From CBDEGK01 sp965237855 (GTDB taxonomy: Bacteria; Pseudomonadota; Gammaproteobacteria; Pseudomonadales; Halieaceae), in the NCBI GenBank assembly GCA_965237855.1, contig CBDEGK010000001.1, positions 62,001-126,000 on the forward strand: DNA of 64,000 bases. Direction: 5' to 3'. The notes beneath the pieces are model-generated. The model did not search any database. It was not told the origin of the DNA and worked only from the letters and a program-made list of their open reading frames with translations. Every line of letters starts with the position of its first letter. The first letter of the stretch is position 1. Below are positions 1 to 8,627 of the stretch, piece by piece. A program made the translations under genes and the position numbers.

Positions 1-623
1 GTTGTTCCTCTGCCAGCCGGTGGGCGTACATCAGCACGTTGAAGCTGGCCTCTTGTGCCTCTTCCGGGCTGCCCGCCACATCCGGGTCGTCGGCGAAGGC
101 CATCACATTGGTCCAGTGGAAGAACTGCTTGCGGTCTTCCAGCGGTACACCGAGTATTTCCAGGATAGCCATGAGCGGCAGTTCCGCGGCGACGTCCTCG
201 ACAAATTCACAGCTGCCTTGATCGGCGACCGCATCGATGATTTCTTTGGCATAGCGACGCAGGGTGGGTTCGAAGTCTGTGACTGCTTTTGGCGTGAAGG
301 CGTCGCGCACCACCTTGCGATATTTCATATGTCGAGGTGGGTCCATATATATGATGAAGTTGTCCGCCATCATTTGCTTACTGTCTTCATTGTCGTTTTC
401 TATGGGAAATGGGCCCTGTTCGGCCGAGGAGAACAATTGGGGATTCTGCGAGATGTAGTCGAGGGCGTCGCGTTTCACCACCGCCCAGTAGGGAATGCCG
501 GTGTTGGGATCATCGAGCTTGACCACGGATCCTGCTGCCCTGATACGCGCCAGCTCGTCATAGGGCATGCCCTGAACATAGGTGTCATTGTCCAGCAGGT
601 TAATATAGGGACATTCGCTCATG
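1..623 (-). CDS. Cytochrome P450, N-terminal part (runs off the window)
   Basis: Reading leftward from the ATG at 621-623, 207 codons are open to the window edge. The product is the N-terminal half of a soluble bacterial cytochrome P450, a haem monooxygenase. It has the family's DPPRH block at residues 94-98 followed by a KVVRDAFTP stretch, which matches the C-helix region of bacterial CYPs, and the ELPLMAI segment near 147-153. The oxygen-binding I helix and the haem-ligating Cys lie outside the window, so the substrate cannot be inferred. It is divergent from the SDR at 805, and about 180 bp between them must hold both promoters. A dehydrogenase beside a P450 would fit oxidation of a terpenoid or steroid-like substrate, but this is inference. 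Confidence 0.9.
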
Positions 624-804
624 GGCGTTCTCCGGTTTGATAGGTCGGCATTACAGCGCTGATACGTCGAAAAGCGGTGGATTTTTGCACACAGTGGCCG
701 CTGCGTACAGTTTCTTGGCCCTGGAAGTTATCGCCCTGTGTTGGCGAGTGCGCTAATCTGTGTAGCCTCTGTAAAAAGCGAACCAGCACGCGGGAGTTCA
801 GACC

Positions 805-1581
805 ATGGCATATCAAGGAAAATCAGCATTAATCACCGGTGGCGGTAGTGGTATGGGTCGCCTGGCTGCACAGCAGTTTGCGGCCGCCGGGGCCCATGTG
901 GCCATACTTGATGTCAACGAGGCCGGTATGCAGGAGACCGCTGCGGGTTCTGACAATATCCACCCCTATGTCGTGGACATCACTGATTACGCGGCTGTCA
1001 CCGAGGCAGTACAGGATTTTGAGTCCAGGCACGGTGCCCTCGACCGGGTCTACAACTGTGCCGCCATCATGCCTTTTGGCAACCTCATGGAAGTGGAGCC
1101 CGGCGTAACCAACAAGATGATGTCCATCAATTACGGCGGCCTGGTCTGTATCTCCCGGGCAACCTTGCCGGGTATGCTGGAGCGCGGTACCGGTGATTTT
1201 GTCAGCTTTGCCTCGGCGGCCGGCCTCATTCCCGGTTTGCTGATGGGTGGTTACAATGCCAGCAAAGCCGCGGTGGCCATGTATACCGAGGTGTTGTGGC
1301 AGGAGAATATCAACTCGGGTGTGCGTTTCGCCTGTGTCTGTCCGCCCGCCGTCGCCACACCCCTGTTGAACCAGGGCAAGGAGACCACCTGGCCCAAGGT
1401 CATGGAAATGAACGAGGGTGAGGAGATTGAGCCGCCACAGGTACTCGCGGCCGTGGAGGAAGGCCTGGAGAAGGCCAACTTCTGGGTCTACGTCACCGGG
1501 CAAACCAAGTTTGGCGCCTGGATGCGCCGTGTGTTCCCGGGTGTCGTGTGGAAGAACATGCATAAGATTGAAGGCTGGTAA
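805..1581 (+). CDS. Short-chain dehydrogenase/reductase (SDR)
   Basis: A 258-residue classical SDR that probably oxidises or reduces an alcohol/ketone with NAD(P). The cofactor glycine motif TGGGSGMG is at residues 11-18, the NAAG-type motif appears as NCAA near 84-87, the catalytic Ser is near 136-138, and the YxxxK pair is Y150/K154 in GGYNASKAA. Length is normal for the family. It is divergent from the P450 gene and convergent with the ABC ATPase gene, whose stop is 3 bp away. The substrate is unknown; pairing with the P450 suggests the same oxidative pathway. Confidence 0.9.
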   Translation: MAYQGKSALITGGGSGMGRLAAQQFAAAGAHVAILDVNEAGMQETAAGSDNIHPYVVDITDYAAVTEAVQDFESRHGALDRVYNCAAIMPFGNLMEVEPGVTNKMMSINYGGLVCISRATLPGMLERGTGDFVSFASAAGLIPGLLMGGYNASKAAVAMYTEVLWQENINSGVRFACVCPPAVATPLLNQGKETTWPKVMEMNEGEEIEPPQVLAAVEEGLEKANFWVYVTGQTKFGAWMRRVFPGVVWKNMHKIEGW

Positions 1582-1584
1582 GCG

Positions 1585-2604
1585 TCAGCTTAAATCGTTG
1601 ATGAGGCTGGTGAGCTGTCGATACACGTCGCTGTAGCGCAGCTTCACCGGGTCGAGTTTCAACTCCATCCATATACTGTAGAGCAAGCGCTCGAAGTCTT
1701 CGTAGGCGGCGCTGACTTCGGCCTGTTCGCCACGGCGAATCAAGTTGGTGTTTTCCACCCAGCACCAGCTGCCGCATTCCTCTCGCATTAAACTTGAAAG
1801 CACCGGCCGTCGGCCAGGTACATGCAGGTCTATGTCGGAGTCTTCACGGGACTTGCTGGCCGCCAGGTAGGCCAGCTTCTGTTTCTTGCGTTCACCACTG
1901 AGATCGGAGCGCAGCTGTTGCATGACCTCAAGCGGGTTGTGGTTGACCGGGTTGGCTCTAATCAGGGTTTCGGGTCGACCCATGACCACAGCCAGGTCAG
2001 ACACTAACCGGTCGAAGTTGTGATAGGCCTGGATGACTTTTTCGGGAATGTCCTGCATGACCACGCGGTGGTTTTCTATCCACACCGCGCGATCGCAAAG
2101 GTCTTTTACCGTGAAGGGGTCGTGCGATACGACAATGACGGTTTTGTTTGAGCGCATACGCTCCCGCATGGCTTTGCTGGAGCGTTCTTTGAACTCGTGA
2201 TCCCCCACGCCCAGGGTCTCATCGATAAGCAATACGTCGGGGTCAAGTTGTAAGCTGACGGAAAAGCCCAGGCGCGAGCGCATACCGGCCGAGTAGCTTG
2301 ACAGAGGGTCGTCGATGGCTTCTTCCAGACCGGCAAACTCGATTACCTTGTCCATTCGCGCAGCGATGGTAGCGCGGTTCATGCCTTGTAGCATGGCGGT
2401 GTGTATGGCATTTTCGCGGCCGCTGAGCAGGCGGTTGAAGCCCAGCTGGTAACTGAGCAGGCTGCGCTTTCGGCGATAACTCAGGCAGACATCACGCAGT
2501 TCGATCAGGGGTATATCCTGTGCGGGGTGGGTGCCTGATGAGTGGGTTTGCGGGGCGTTAATGGGGATATCTGTTGCTTGTGCTTTTCGCCCGGATTGTA
2601 GCAC
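1585..2604 (-). CDS. Wzt/TagH-type polysaccharide-export ABC ATPase lacking Walker A (internal deletion)
   Basis: A 339-residue protein of the ATPase family that powers export of O-antigen or teichoic-acid-like polysaccharides. The signature SAGMRSR (105-111), Walker B with D128-E129 and the switch His161 are present, and a long C-terminal extension follows. The Walker A P-loop is absent: the strand after the A-loop (RRKRSLL, 44-50) runs straight into SYQLGFNRLLSGREN, which in relatives lies some 70-80 residues further on. The frame is intact. CTGCTCAG occurs in the coding strand at the join and again 27 bp downstream, so slippage between short repeats is a possible cause. Without Walker A it should not hydrolyse ATP. 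It lies beside a sulfotransferase pseudogene and has no permease partner, so it is probably a decaying gene. Confidence 0.75.
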   Translation of the reverse strand: MLQSGRKAQATDIPINAPQTHSSGTHPAQDIPLIELRDVCLSYRRKRSLLSYQLGFNRLLSGRENAIHTAMLQGMNRATIAARMDKVIEFAGLEEAIDDPLSSYSAGMRSRLGFSVSLQLDPDVLLIDETLGVGDHEFKERSSKAMRERMRSNKTVIVVSHDPFTVKDLCDRAVWIENHRVVMQDIPEKVIQAYHNFDRLVSDLAVVMGRPETLIRANPVNHNPLEVMQQLRSDLSGERKKQKLAYLAASKSREDSDIDLHVPGRRPVLSSLMREECGSWCWVENTNLIRRGEQAEVSAAYEDFERLLYSIWMELKLDPVKLRYSDVYRQLTSLINDLS

Positions 2605-2608
2605 AGGG

Positions 2609-3027
2609 TCAGCGAATCATCGGGTAGTCAAAAAGCTCGAAGTCCCGCTCGAAATCGCGATTGATAATAGCCCGGCTGTGGGGGCTGATCTGTTCTGGGC
2701 TGAAGCTTGCCCCAGCGCTGACATTCACCGGCTTGAGTGTCTTGGCTGTCAGCGCTAGCCTCTCGCAGATGTGCTCATAATCGCCCTGGATATTTTCATA
2801 CCGGCCGACGAAATCCACCAGAAGTTTGTCGTCATGGGAATAGAGGAAGTCCGACTGTTTCATAAAAATCTGCCCCTCGTTGTAGCTCTCCATAAACTCG
2901 TCAAAGCTCTTGCTGCCCGCATAGCGATCGTGATGACGGTGCTCTGGATTGGTCAGGTGCTGCCGTTGTCGATAGCGGTCTTGGGTACCGCGATAAACAG
3001 GAAGGCATGGCTACTGGATATCAACAA
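2609..3027 (-). pseudogene. Sulfotransferase (Sulfotransfer_2-like) remnant with internal loss and frameshift
   Basis: Two pieces of one sulfotransferase can be read on the minus strand in different frames. The 5' piece (near 3027-2950) encodes HAFLFIAVPKTA, the PAPS 5'-phosphosulfate-binding loop typical of carbohydrate sulfotransferases, and stops soon afterwards. The 3' piece, whose longest ATG frame is 94 codons from 2893, encodes DFVGRYENIQGDYEHICERL and ends with a DFELFDY block, the family's C-terminal pattern. The middle, including the 3'-phosphate-binding region, is largely missing. The start overlaps the stop of the LLM gene. Together with the defective ABC ATPase it suggests a decayed locus for making and exporting sulfated polysaccharide. 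Confidence 0.65.
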
Positions 3028-3845
3028 GAGCGTGTTCCGCTGTCGAGAAAATCCCGCAGGCCAGCCAATTCCGCCATAAATTCGTCTGCGGTTTTGTACT
3101 TAACACCGTGTACCAGGTGGGTTACCCCGGCTTCTTCGTAGGCGGCGCAAGTGTCTCTTGCGGCGGCGGCATCGTTGAGGGGCAATTGACCGAAAGTGAC
3201 CACCTCCGGCGGATTTTTTCCGGCTGCCTGAGCCTGTTCTCGGTAATGAGCGATGTCCGGGGCCAGGTCGTTCGGTCCCTTGCCAATCGGTATCCATCCA
3301 TCGCCCCAGGCTAGCGCTCTGTCGGTGGCGTGAGGTGGCTTGCCGCCAATGTATATGGGCGGACGCGCGGGACGGGGTTTGAACAGAAACTCCTGACCAT
3401 TAGCTGTCATCACGTCGTCAGAAAAGCAGCCGTGAAGAAATTTCAGCGTGTCGTCGGTGATTTTTCCACGCTCTTCCCGGGCAACTCCCAGGGCTTTGAA
3501 TTCCGCTTCCATCCAGCCCACGCCGACTCCCAGTAACAGGCGTTCGTTGGACAGGGCCTGGATGCTGGCGATCCACTTGGCAGTGAGTAGCGCTGGCCGA
3601 TAGGGGAGAATCAATACCCCGACACCGAGTTGAATGCGCTCGGTACAACCGGCAATAAACTCCAGCGTGGCCAGCGGATCAAAGTAGATACCGTCCGAGC
3701 CTTCAGCATCATCTGGCGGTATCGCAATGTGGTCAAACAACCACAGGGAATCAAGGCCCGCCTCTTCGGCGGCGCGAGAGCAGGTGAGTATATTGTCGCG
3801 ATTGGCGGCGACACCGGCGTTGCGGATACTGATGCCCAGCTGCAT
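3021..3845 (-). CDS. LLM-class (luciferase-like) F420/FMN-dependent oxidoreductase
   Basis: A 274-residue TIM-barrel protein of the bacterial luciferase-like superfamily, closest by eye to the group called probable F420-dependent oxidoreductases. Supporting segments are the N-terminal GISIRNAG strand, LWLFDHIAIP, LGVGVLILPYRP, LLLGVGVGWMEAEF and RPPIYIGG. The cofactor (F420 or FMN) cannot be told from sequence. It is divergent from the wax ester synthase gene with about 90 bp between starts. A second F420-type protein (DDN family) is encoded at 15665-16120, so deazaflavin use by this organism is worth considering. Confidence 0.85.
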   Translation of the reverse strand: MQLGISIRNAGVAANRDNILTCSRAAEEAGLDSLWLFDHIAIPPDDAEGSDGIYFDPLATLEFIAGCTERIQLGVGVLILPYRPALLTAKWIASIQALSNERLLLGVGVGWMEAEFKALGVAREERGKITDDTLKFLHGCFSDDVMTANGQEFLFKPRPARPPIYIGGKPPHATDRALAWGDGWIPIGKGPNDLAPDIAHYREQAQAAGKNPPEVVTFGQLPLNDAAAARDTCAAYEEAGVTHLVHGVKYKTADEFMAELAGLRDFLDSGTRSC

Positions 3846-3934
3846 GGTATAGCCCTGATTATTTCTCCCGCCCAGTCTACTCGTTTTCCGCGCGTGGGCT
3901 ACACTAGGGAAAACTGTGAGAGTAGTGAAGCCAC

Positions 3935-5326
3935 ATGAGTAGATTGTCGTTTTTGGATCTGGCGTTTTTCCTGACCGAGTCGGAAAGTAGCCCCAAGCAT
4001 GTAGCCGGATTGTTGATTTTCAAGAAACCCAGTGGCAGCGCAGCCAGTTGGGTGCAGAACCTCGCCCAGGAGTTCGCGGAATTCGAAGAGCCTCGGCCGC
4101 CGTTTAACCAGGTGATTGATTTCCGTGCCCTCGGCGGGCCGCGCTGGCGGACCTGTGAAAGCTTTTCACTCGATGAACACCTGTTCTATCACCGCCCCGA
4201 AAATATTCTGAGCGAACGGGACTTGTTTAACTATTGTGCGGAGATGCATGAGCCGCTGATGGATCGCGACAAGCCAATGTGGGAGTTTCATATTATCGAT
4301 CGGGTCAGCGGTGGGCGCTTTGCGGTTTACAGCAAAATGCACCACGCCTATGCCGACGGTGTGACCATGTCCCGCTGGACCATGAATGCCCTCAATGATA
4401 CGGCCAAGGCGCGCAATCTAAAGGCCATTTGGATGCCGGCCCAGAAGGCGGCGGCGCAGGTGGAAGAAGCCGCCGACAGCCAGGAGCAGCTGTTCGATCG
4501 GGTGATTCGCAACTCTCGCCAGTGGCGCCAGGTGATTCGCGGTATTACCAAGTTGACGGCGCAGCTGGCGCTGGAGCAGTTTGGCTTAACCAAGAACGCC
4601 GTTGCAGTTCCCTTCAGGGCCACCGGGGAAACCCCGTTGACCGGGGTGGTGACCCCCGGACGCCAGTTTGCCACCGCCCATGTGTCCATGGAGCAGGTAA
4701 AAAAACTGCGCAAAATGACCCGTTGCACGCTCAACCATGTTGCTCTCACCTGTATCGATGGCGCACTGCGCCGGTATTTACATGATCACGGCATTGAGCT
4801 CGACCGGCCACTGTCGATTCAAATGCCGGTCAACCTGCGGGACGAGAACCACGACGTCAGCGGCAATATGATTGGCATCGTCCTGGTTGACCTGGCCCCC
4901 AGTGACTCTGACCCTTATACCCGCTTGCGGGAGATTGGCTTTACCCTGCGCAATGTTCGCAACCAGATTGATGGCGTGCCTTCCATTGCCGTGGCCCAGT
5001 ACACGGCGGTGCTGGCGGTACTGATTGAGTTAATGCAGTTGTTCAAATTGCACAAGCTGTTACCGGCCATTGCCGATACCCTGGTATCGAACGTGCCTGG
5101 CCCAAGCAAACCTATGTATTTGAAAGGTGCCAAGTTGGAACAAATGGTACCGATCAGTACCTTGCCGCCGGGCAACCAGCTCAATATCACGCTGTACAGT
5201 TACTCTGGTACGCTGCACTTTGGCCTGGTGGCAACGGATCAGATGGATCACCTGGAAGACCTGGCCCGCTACATTGAGGAGGCCTTTGAAGAATTAGAAG
5301 AAGCCGTCTTTGAGCCGGCAGCCTGA
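3935..5326 (+). CDS. Wax ester synthase/acyl-CoA:diacylglycerol acyltransferase (WS/DGAT)
   Basis: A 463-residue bifunctional acyltransferase that makes wax esters or triacylglycerol storage lipid from acyl-CoA. The catalytic HHxxxDG motif is HHAYADG at 136-142, preceded by the PLMDRDKPMWEFHII block (PLW motif), and a SNVPGP motif lies in the C-terminal half. Length is typical. The following MBL gene starts 19 bp downstream and is probably co-transcribed. In marine gammaproteobacteria these enzymes support neutral-lipid storage under carbon excess. Confidence 0.93.
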   Translation: MSRLSFLDLAFFLTESESSPKHVAGLLIFKKPSGSAASWVQNLAQEFAEFEEPRPPFNQVIDFRALGGPRWRTCESFSLDEHLFYHRPENILSERDLFNYCAEMHEPLMDRDKPMWEFHIIDRVSGGRFAVYSKMHHAYADGVTMSRWTMNALNDTAKARNLKAIWMPAQKAAAQVEEAADSQEQLFDRVIRNSRQWRQVIRGITKLTAQLALEQFGLTKNAVAVPFRATGETPLTGVVTPGRQFATAHVSMEQVKKLRKMTRCTLNHVALTCIDGALRRYLHDHGIELDRPLSIQMPVNLRDENHDVSGNMIGIVLVDLAPSDSDPYTRLREIGFTLRNVRNQIDGVPSIAVAQYTAVLAVLIELMQLFKLHKLLPAIADTLVSNVPGPSKPMYLKGAKLEQMVPISTLPPGNQLNITLYSYSGTLHFGLVATDQMDHLEDLARYIEEAFEELEEAVFEPAA

Positions 5327-5345
5327 CACCCTGATGGAGATTATA

Positions 5346-6302
5346 ATGAGAATAAAATTGCTACTGGCCATTGCCTTGCTAGGTCTTTCACTGCAGGCGC
5401 AGCCTCACTCTGAAACACCGGCCATGGCCATTGTTACAGTTGAAGACATGCTTGGGAGCGTGGGCTGGTCTTTCGATGACCCGGTTACGACACAGGAGCT
5501 GGCGCCCGGTTTTTACGTCCTATTCGGTATCGGTGGCAACATCCTGGTCTCCTCGGGGGAGGATGGTGTGCTGATTGTCGATGACCAGTTCCCGGAATAC
5601 TGGGGCAAGCTGGGCAAGGCGATGCGCAAGGAGGGCGATCGCAAGATCGATTTTGTCGTCAACACCCACTGGCATTTCGATCACGCCGACGGCAACAAGG
5701 CCCTCGGTAAGCGTAAGAATACCTGGATAGTTTCGCAGGCCAATTCACGGCAGATGTTGCTCAGCGATCAAGTCGTCGGCCTGGTCAGCGCTGCTATTGA
5801 ACAACCCGCTTACCCGGTATACGCCCTACCTGATATTACTTTTGACGACACCATGCAGTTTCATTTCAACGGCGAACGAATCGATCTGCTGCACCCAGGC
5901 CCCGCGCACACTACCGGTGATACCGCGGTCATTTTCCGCGGCCAGAATACCGTGCACATGGGCGATGTCTACAACAACGCCGGCTATCCCTTCATCGATG
6001 CCGGTAACGGCGGCGGCATTGATGGCGTGATTGCCTTCTGTGAAGCGGTATTAGCCGAAACCGATGAAGACAGCATTATCGTGCCGGGTCATGGACCCGT
6101 AGCCAGCCAGAAAGACCTACAGAATTACGTACACATGTTGAAAACCGTGCGCGGCGAGCTGGTGGCCATGATCAAGGCCGGTAAGAATCTTGAAGACGCG
6201 CTGGCGTCAGGGGTTACTGCTACCTGGGATGAGCACAAAGGCGATCCCGCCCAGTTCATCGACCGCGCCTACACCAGCCTCACGGTCCGTTATCTCCCCT
6301 AA
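5346..6302 (+). CDS. Exported metallo-beta-lactamase-fold hydrolase
   Basis: A 318-residue MBL-fold protein. The ATG at 5346 was chosen because GGAG lies about 8 bases upstream and a clean signal peptide follows (MRIKLLLAIALLGLSLQAQ, likely cut after LQA); the longer open frame overlaps the previous gene. The zinc motif HWHFDH spans residues 108-113, with further ligand regions at HTTGDT, HMGD and PGHGP. It is probably periplasmic; substrates in this subgroup are diverse (lactones, thioesters, sulfates), so none is assigned. It follows the WS/DGAT gene and is convergent with another MBL gene at 6364. Confidence 0.85.
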   Translation: MRIKLLLAIALLGLSLQAQPHSETPAMAIVTVEDMLGSVGWSFDDPVTTQELAPGFYVLFGIGGNILVSSGEDGVLIVDDQFPEYWGKLGKAMRKEGDRKIDFVVNTHWHFDHADGNKALGKRKNTWIVSQANSRQMLLSDQVVGLVSAAIEQPAYPVYALPDITFDDTMQFHFNGERIDLLHPGPAHTTGDTAVIFRGQNTVHMGDVYNNAGYPFIDAGNGGGIDGVIAFCEAVLAETDEDSIIVPGHGPVASQKDLQNYVHMLKTVRGELVAMIKAGKNLEDALASGVTATWDEHKGDPAQFIDRAYTSLTVRYLP

Positions 6303-6305
6303 AAT

Positions 6306-6356
6306 TTATCCACAATTTGGCTACACCCTCCGCCCCCCTTGGGGTTTTGTGGATAA
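6306..6356. promoter_or_regulatory. Pair of inverted perfect DnaA-box sequences between convergent genes; possible terminator
   Basis: TTATCCACAA at 6306-6315 is matched by its exact inverse TTGTGGATAA at 6347-6356. Each arm contains the consensus DnaA box TTATCCACA. The 31 bases between include a CCCC/GGGG mini-stem. Because it sits between two convergent stop codons it may simply be a bidirectional terminator, although neither side has a strong T tract. A DnaA-titration or regulatory site is the alternative; nothing around it resembles oriC. Confidence 0.45.
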
Positions 6357-6363
6357 CTTTCGG

Positions 6364-7434
6364 CTATAAACCTTCCGCAACGATCACAATGTCATCGGAG
6401 CCGGCGGGCAGGGAGATGGTAGTGCCATCTTCACCCATGGTGTAGTCGCTGAAGACAGCCTCAACACCGTCGAGCCAGGCAGCTTCCAGGCCAGGCAGTA
6501 TTAATCCCGGAACTATATGATAAAAGAGCAGGTGGCCGACGCCGGCATCGCGGGCAGTTTCGGCGGCTTCAACCGGGCTGGCGTGATAGTCGAGGATATC
6601 AAAGGTAATTTTTGCCATCCGCGAACGGCCAGCTGCGGTGGCAGCTTTGTTCATCAGGCCGACGATATTGGGCGCCAGTGCCTCGTGAACCAGCAGATCA
6701 GCGTCTTTGGCAAACAATTGCAGATTGGCCGATTTATCCGTGTCTCCGGAAATCACAGCGACTCTATCTTTGTAGGTAAACCGATAACCGACGGCGGGGG
6801 AGACTGGCAGGTGGTCGACACTGAACATTTCCACCCGCAAGCTACCCGAGGTATAGACCGTTACCGCTTCACCGTCACCCGGTACGGGAAAGCTCTCTGC
6901 AGTCATGCCATGACCAGACAGGGGTGCCACACTATCACCGTGGTGATCGTTGCGATGAATGGCATCGCGGGCGTAGGCCATATTGAAGCCGTTGACGACG
7001 GCGTCAACACCCTCTGGTCCGCGCACGGGCAGTGGTTCGGTATGGGCATTGTTGACCCAGCGCAGGGTGGCCAGTTCGCCGAGGCCATCCATGTGATCGG
7101 AGTGAAAGTGCGTCAGGAACACACCTTCGACCTTGCCGATAGGAATTTGCATGACACCGAGGTTGCGGGCGCCGCCGGTGCCGCTATCGACGATAAACAG
7201 TTGTGGGCCGGCGATGACAGCCACACAAGGGCCGGATCGTTTGGGGTCGGGCAGGGGGCTGCCAGCGCCGCAGAGGGCAATATGCAAGCCGTCGGGCAGT
7301 TGCTGGGTCAGGTCGGCGGCCATCATGGTCGGGGCCGCCCGCTCCATCAAGCGCAGGGCGATACTGCCGCGCTGACTGTAGATCAATACGCCGAGCGCTA
7401 GCAGCACTGCAATGGCAATATGGGATTTCTTCAT
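6364..7434 (-). CDS. Membrane-anchored MBL-fold hydrolase, RNase Z/arylsulfatase-like subgroup
   Basis: A 356-residue protein with an N-terminal hydrophobic anchor (residues 4-19) and an RNase Z-like MBL core. CGAGSPLPDP near 55-64 is the family's N-terminal loop and the zinc motif HFHSDHMDG starts at 109. Later SGDTDKS and HEALAP segments match the third and fourth metal-ligand regions. It is unlikely to be a tRNase because of the export/anchor segment; a periplasmic esterase or sulfatase-type hydrolase is more plausible. It is followed downstream only by the convergent MBL gene at 5346; the upstream neighbour is a GST gene 26 bp away on the same strand, suggesting an operon. Confidence 0.82.
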   Translation of the reverse strand: MKKSHIAIAVLLALGVLIYSQRGSIALRLMERAAPTMMAADLTQQLPDGLHIALCGAGSPLPDPKRSGPCVAVIAGPQLFIVDSGTGGARNLGVMQIPIGKVEGVFLTHFHSDHMDGLGELATLRWVNNAHTEPLPVRGPEGVDAVVNGFNMAYARDAIHRNDHHGDSVAPLSGHGMTAESFPVPGDGEAVTVYTSGSLRVEMFSVDHLPVSPAVGYRFTYKDRVAVISGDTDKSANLQLFAKDADLLVHEALAPNIVGLMNKAATAAGRSRMAKITFDILDYHASPVEAAETARDAGVGHLLFYHIVPGLILPGLEAAWLDGVEAVFSDYTMGEDGTTISLPAGSDDIVIVAEGL

Positions 7435-7460
7435 GTTTTAAACCCTACTGTTGGAATCTT

Positions 7461-8567
7461 TTACTCGTTGATGCCTACCATTTTGTAGGTGCCCTTAAAA
7501 GGTAGGTCTTGTTCCTGGCCAGGTAATAATGGCAACTCAGCCTGCCGCCATAAAGGTTCCCAACCCCCATGCTTTCTTAACAGCTGTTGCACGGTAGTCT
7601 GAGCGTCAGCCGGCAGGGCCTTGAACTGGTTTCTCAGCTCCTGCAGGCACCAGACCCGGTAGCGTGAATAGCGTGCTTTCTTGTAACTGACGTCACCAAT
7701 GTCCACATCGAAACGCTTCTTGCCAGCGGCCACGGCGTCGACGTTGGCACACAGGTAGGGCAGGTAATGTTGGCAGATATCCGCCAGCAGGGGATCGAGA
7801 TCATCGGGTACGCCGGGCAACCAGTCACCCTTACAGGTTTCCAGGCGCGTGTTCCACAGGCGCGCCATCCACTCGAATACCGCCGGCGCTTGTTGGCGCA
7901 TGATTTCGAGAGGGATCGGATCCAGGCCAAAATGTCTGAAGAAGGGTCCCGACATGCCGACGTCGGCGATGCTGGGTTTGTCGCCCAGGATAAACGGACG
8001 CTTTTCGAAAATGGCCTGCAGGTGCGCCAGGGTATTGGTGTAAATCGCCTCGACCCCGGGCACTGCTGCTGCAGTAATACCATCACCACGGGTGTAGCCG
8101 CCGCGTTGACGAGTTCTGAATACCCAACGCTTGAACGGGGCGGGCAAGGGCATGGAGCGCACCAGTTCCTCCACAATCAGCCAGCTGAGCAGATTGGCGC
8201 CAGCGGGATAATGCCAACGGAAGTGCATGGCGGGTCGCCACAGCCACTCGTCGGCGTAGTCTTCGATCAACAGACTTACAAACCGTTGCACTGGGTCAGA
8301 AGGAACAACGGGGTTGCCGGGCAACTGTCCCTCAAACCACTGGATGGTCTTGGTGGTGTCGGTCATCCAGCGACCGTCGCCGAGTTCCACCGCCGGTATC
8401 TGGGAAACGCCTGTTTCCTCAATCAGACGTTGGCCCTCGCGGGGAAAATTGACGCTGCGCATCGTGTAGGGCACGCCTTTAACGCGCAGGTAATTCTCCA
8501 TCTTGCCGGTGAAGTAGGAGATAGAGGCACCGTGAACGGTGATGGGGCCTAGTGTTTTAATATCCAT
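7461..8567 (-). CDS. Glutathione S-transferase family protein
   Basis: A 368-residue protein with an N-terminal thioredoxin-like GST domain (residues about 10-85, including the cis-Pro SQIPAVEL segment) and an all-helical C-terminal domain with RPFILGDKPSIADVGM, the N-capping/hydrophobic-staple pattern. It is longer than a typical 200-230-residue GST, with an extra C-terminal region. It probably conjugates or reduces electrophilic compounds using glutathione. A near-perfect 25-bp palindrome lies 14 bp upstream of its start, implying control by a dimeric repressor. It is probably co-transcribed with the MBL gene downstream. Confidence 0.82.
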   Translation of the reverse strand: MDIKTLGPITVHGASISYFTGKMENYLRVKGVPYTMRSVNFPREGQRLIEETGVSQIPAVELGDGRWMTDTTKTIQWFEGQLPGNPVVPSDPVQRFVSLLIEDYADEWLWRPAMHFRWHYPAGANLLSWLIVEELVRSMPLPAPFKRWVFRTRQRGGYTRGDGITAAAVPGVEAIYTNTLAHLQAIFEKRPFILGDKPSIADVGMSGPFFRHFGLDPIPLEIMRQQAPAVFEWMARLWNTRLETCKGDWLPGVPDDLDPLLADICQHYLPYLCANVDAVAAGKKRFDVDIGDVSYKKARYSRYRVWCLQELRNQFKALPADAQTTVQQLLRKHGGWEPLWRQAELPLLPGQEQDLPFKGTYKMVGINE

Positions 8568-8580
8568 GGCAGTACACTAT

Positions 8581-8605
8581 CTATTGGCACAAATAGTGTC
8601 AATAG
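8581..8605. promoter_or_regulatory. 25-bp palindrome, probable repressor operator of the GST gene
   Basis: The arms are CTATTGGCAC and GTGTCAATAG around a five-base centre AAATA; nine of ten arm positions pair. It sits 14 bp before the GST start codon, in the region expected for promoter and ribosome binding. Size and spacing fit a TetR-type dimer site. No regulator gene is adjacent, so the regulator would act from elsewhere. Confidence 0.5.
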
Positions 8606-8627
8606 AATTTTTCAGGAGAAACACAGC

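Noticed and set aside
829..1563. Long antisense frame opposite the SDR (244 codons)
   Set aside because: Shadow of the true SDR, whose motifs and start are clear; His/Gly-rich translation without any domain.
6517..7401. 294-codon plus-strand frame opposite the RNase Z-like MBL gene
   Set aside because: The minus strand has HFHSDHMDG and other MBL motifs; the plus frame is compositional shadow.
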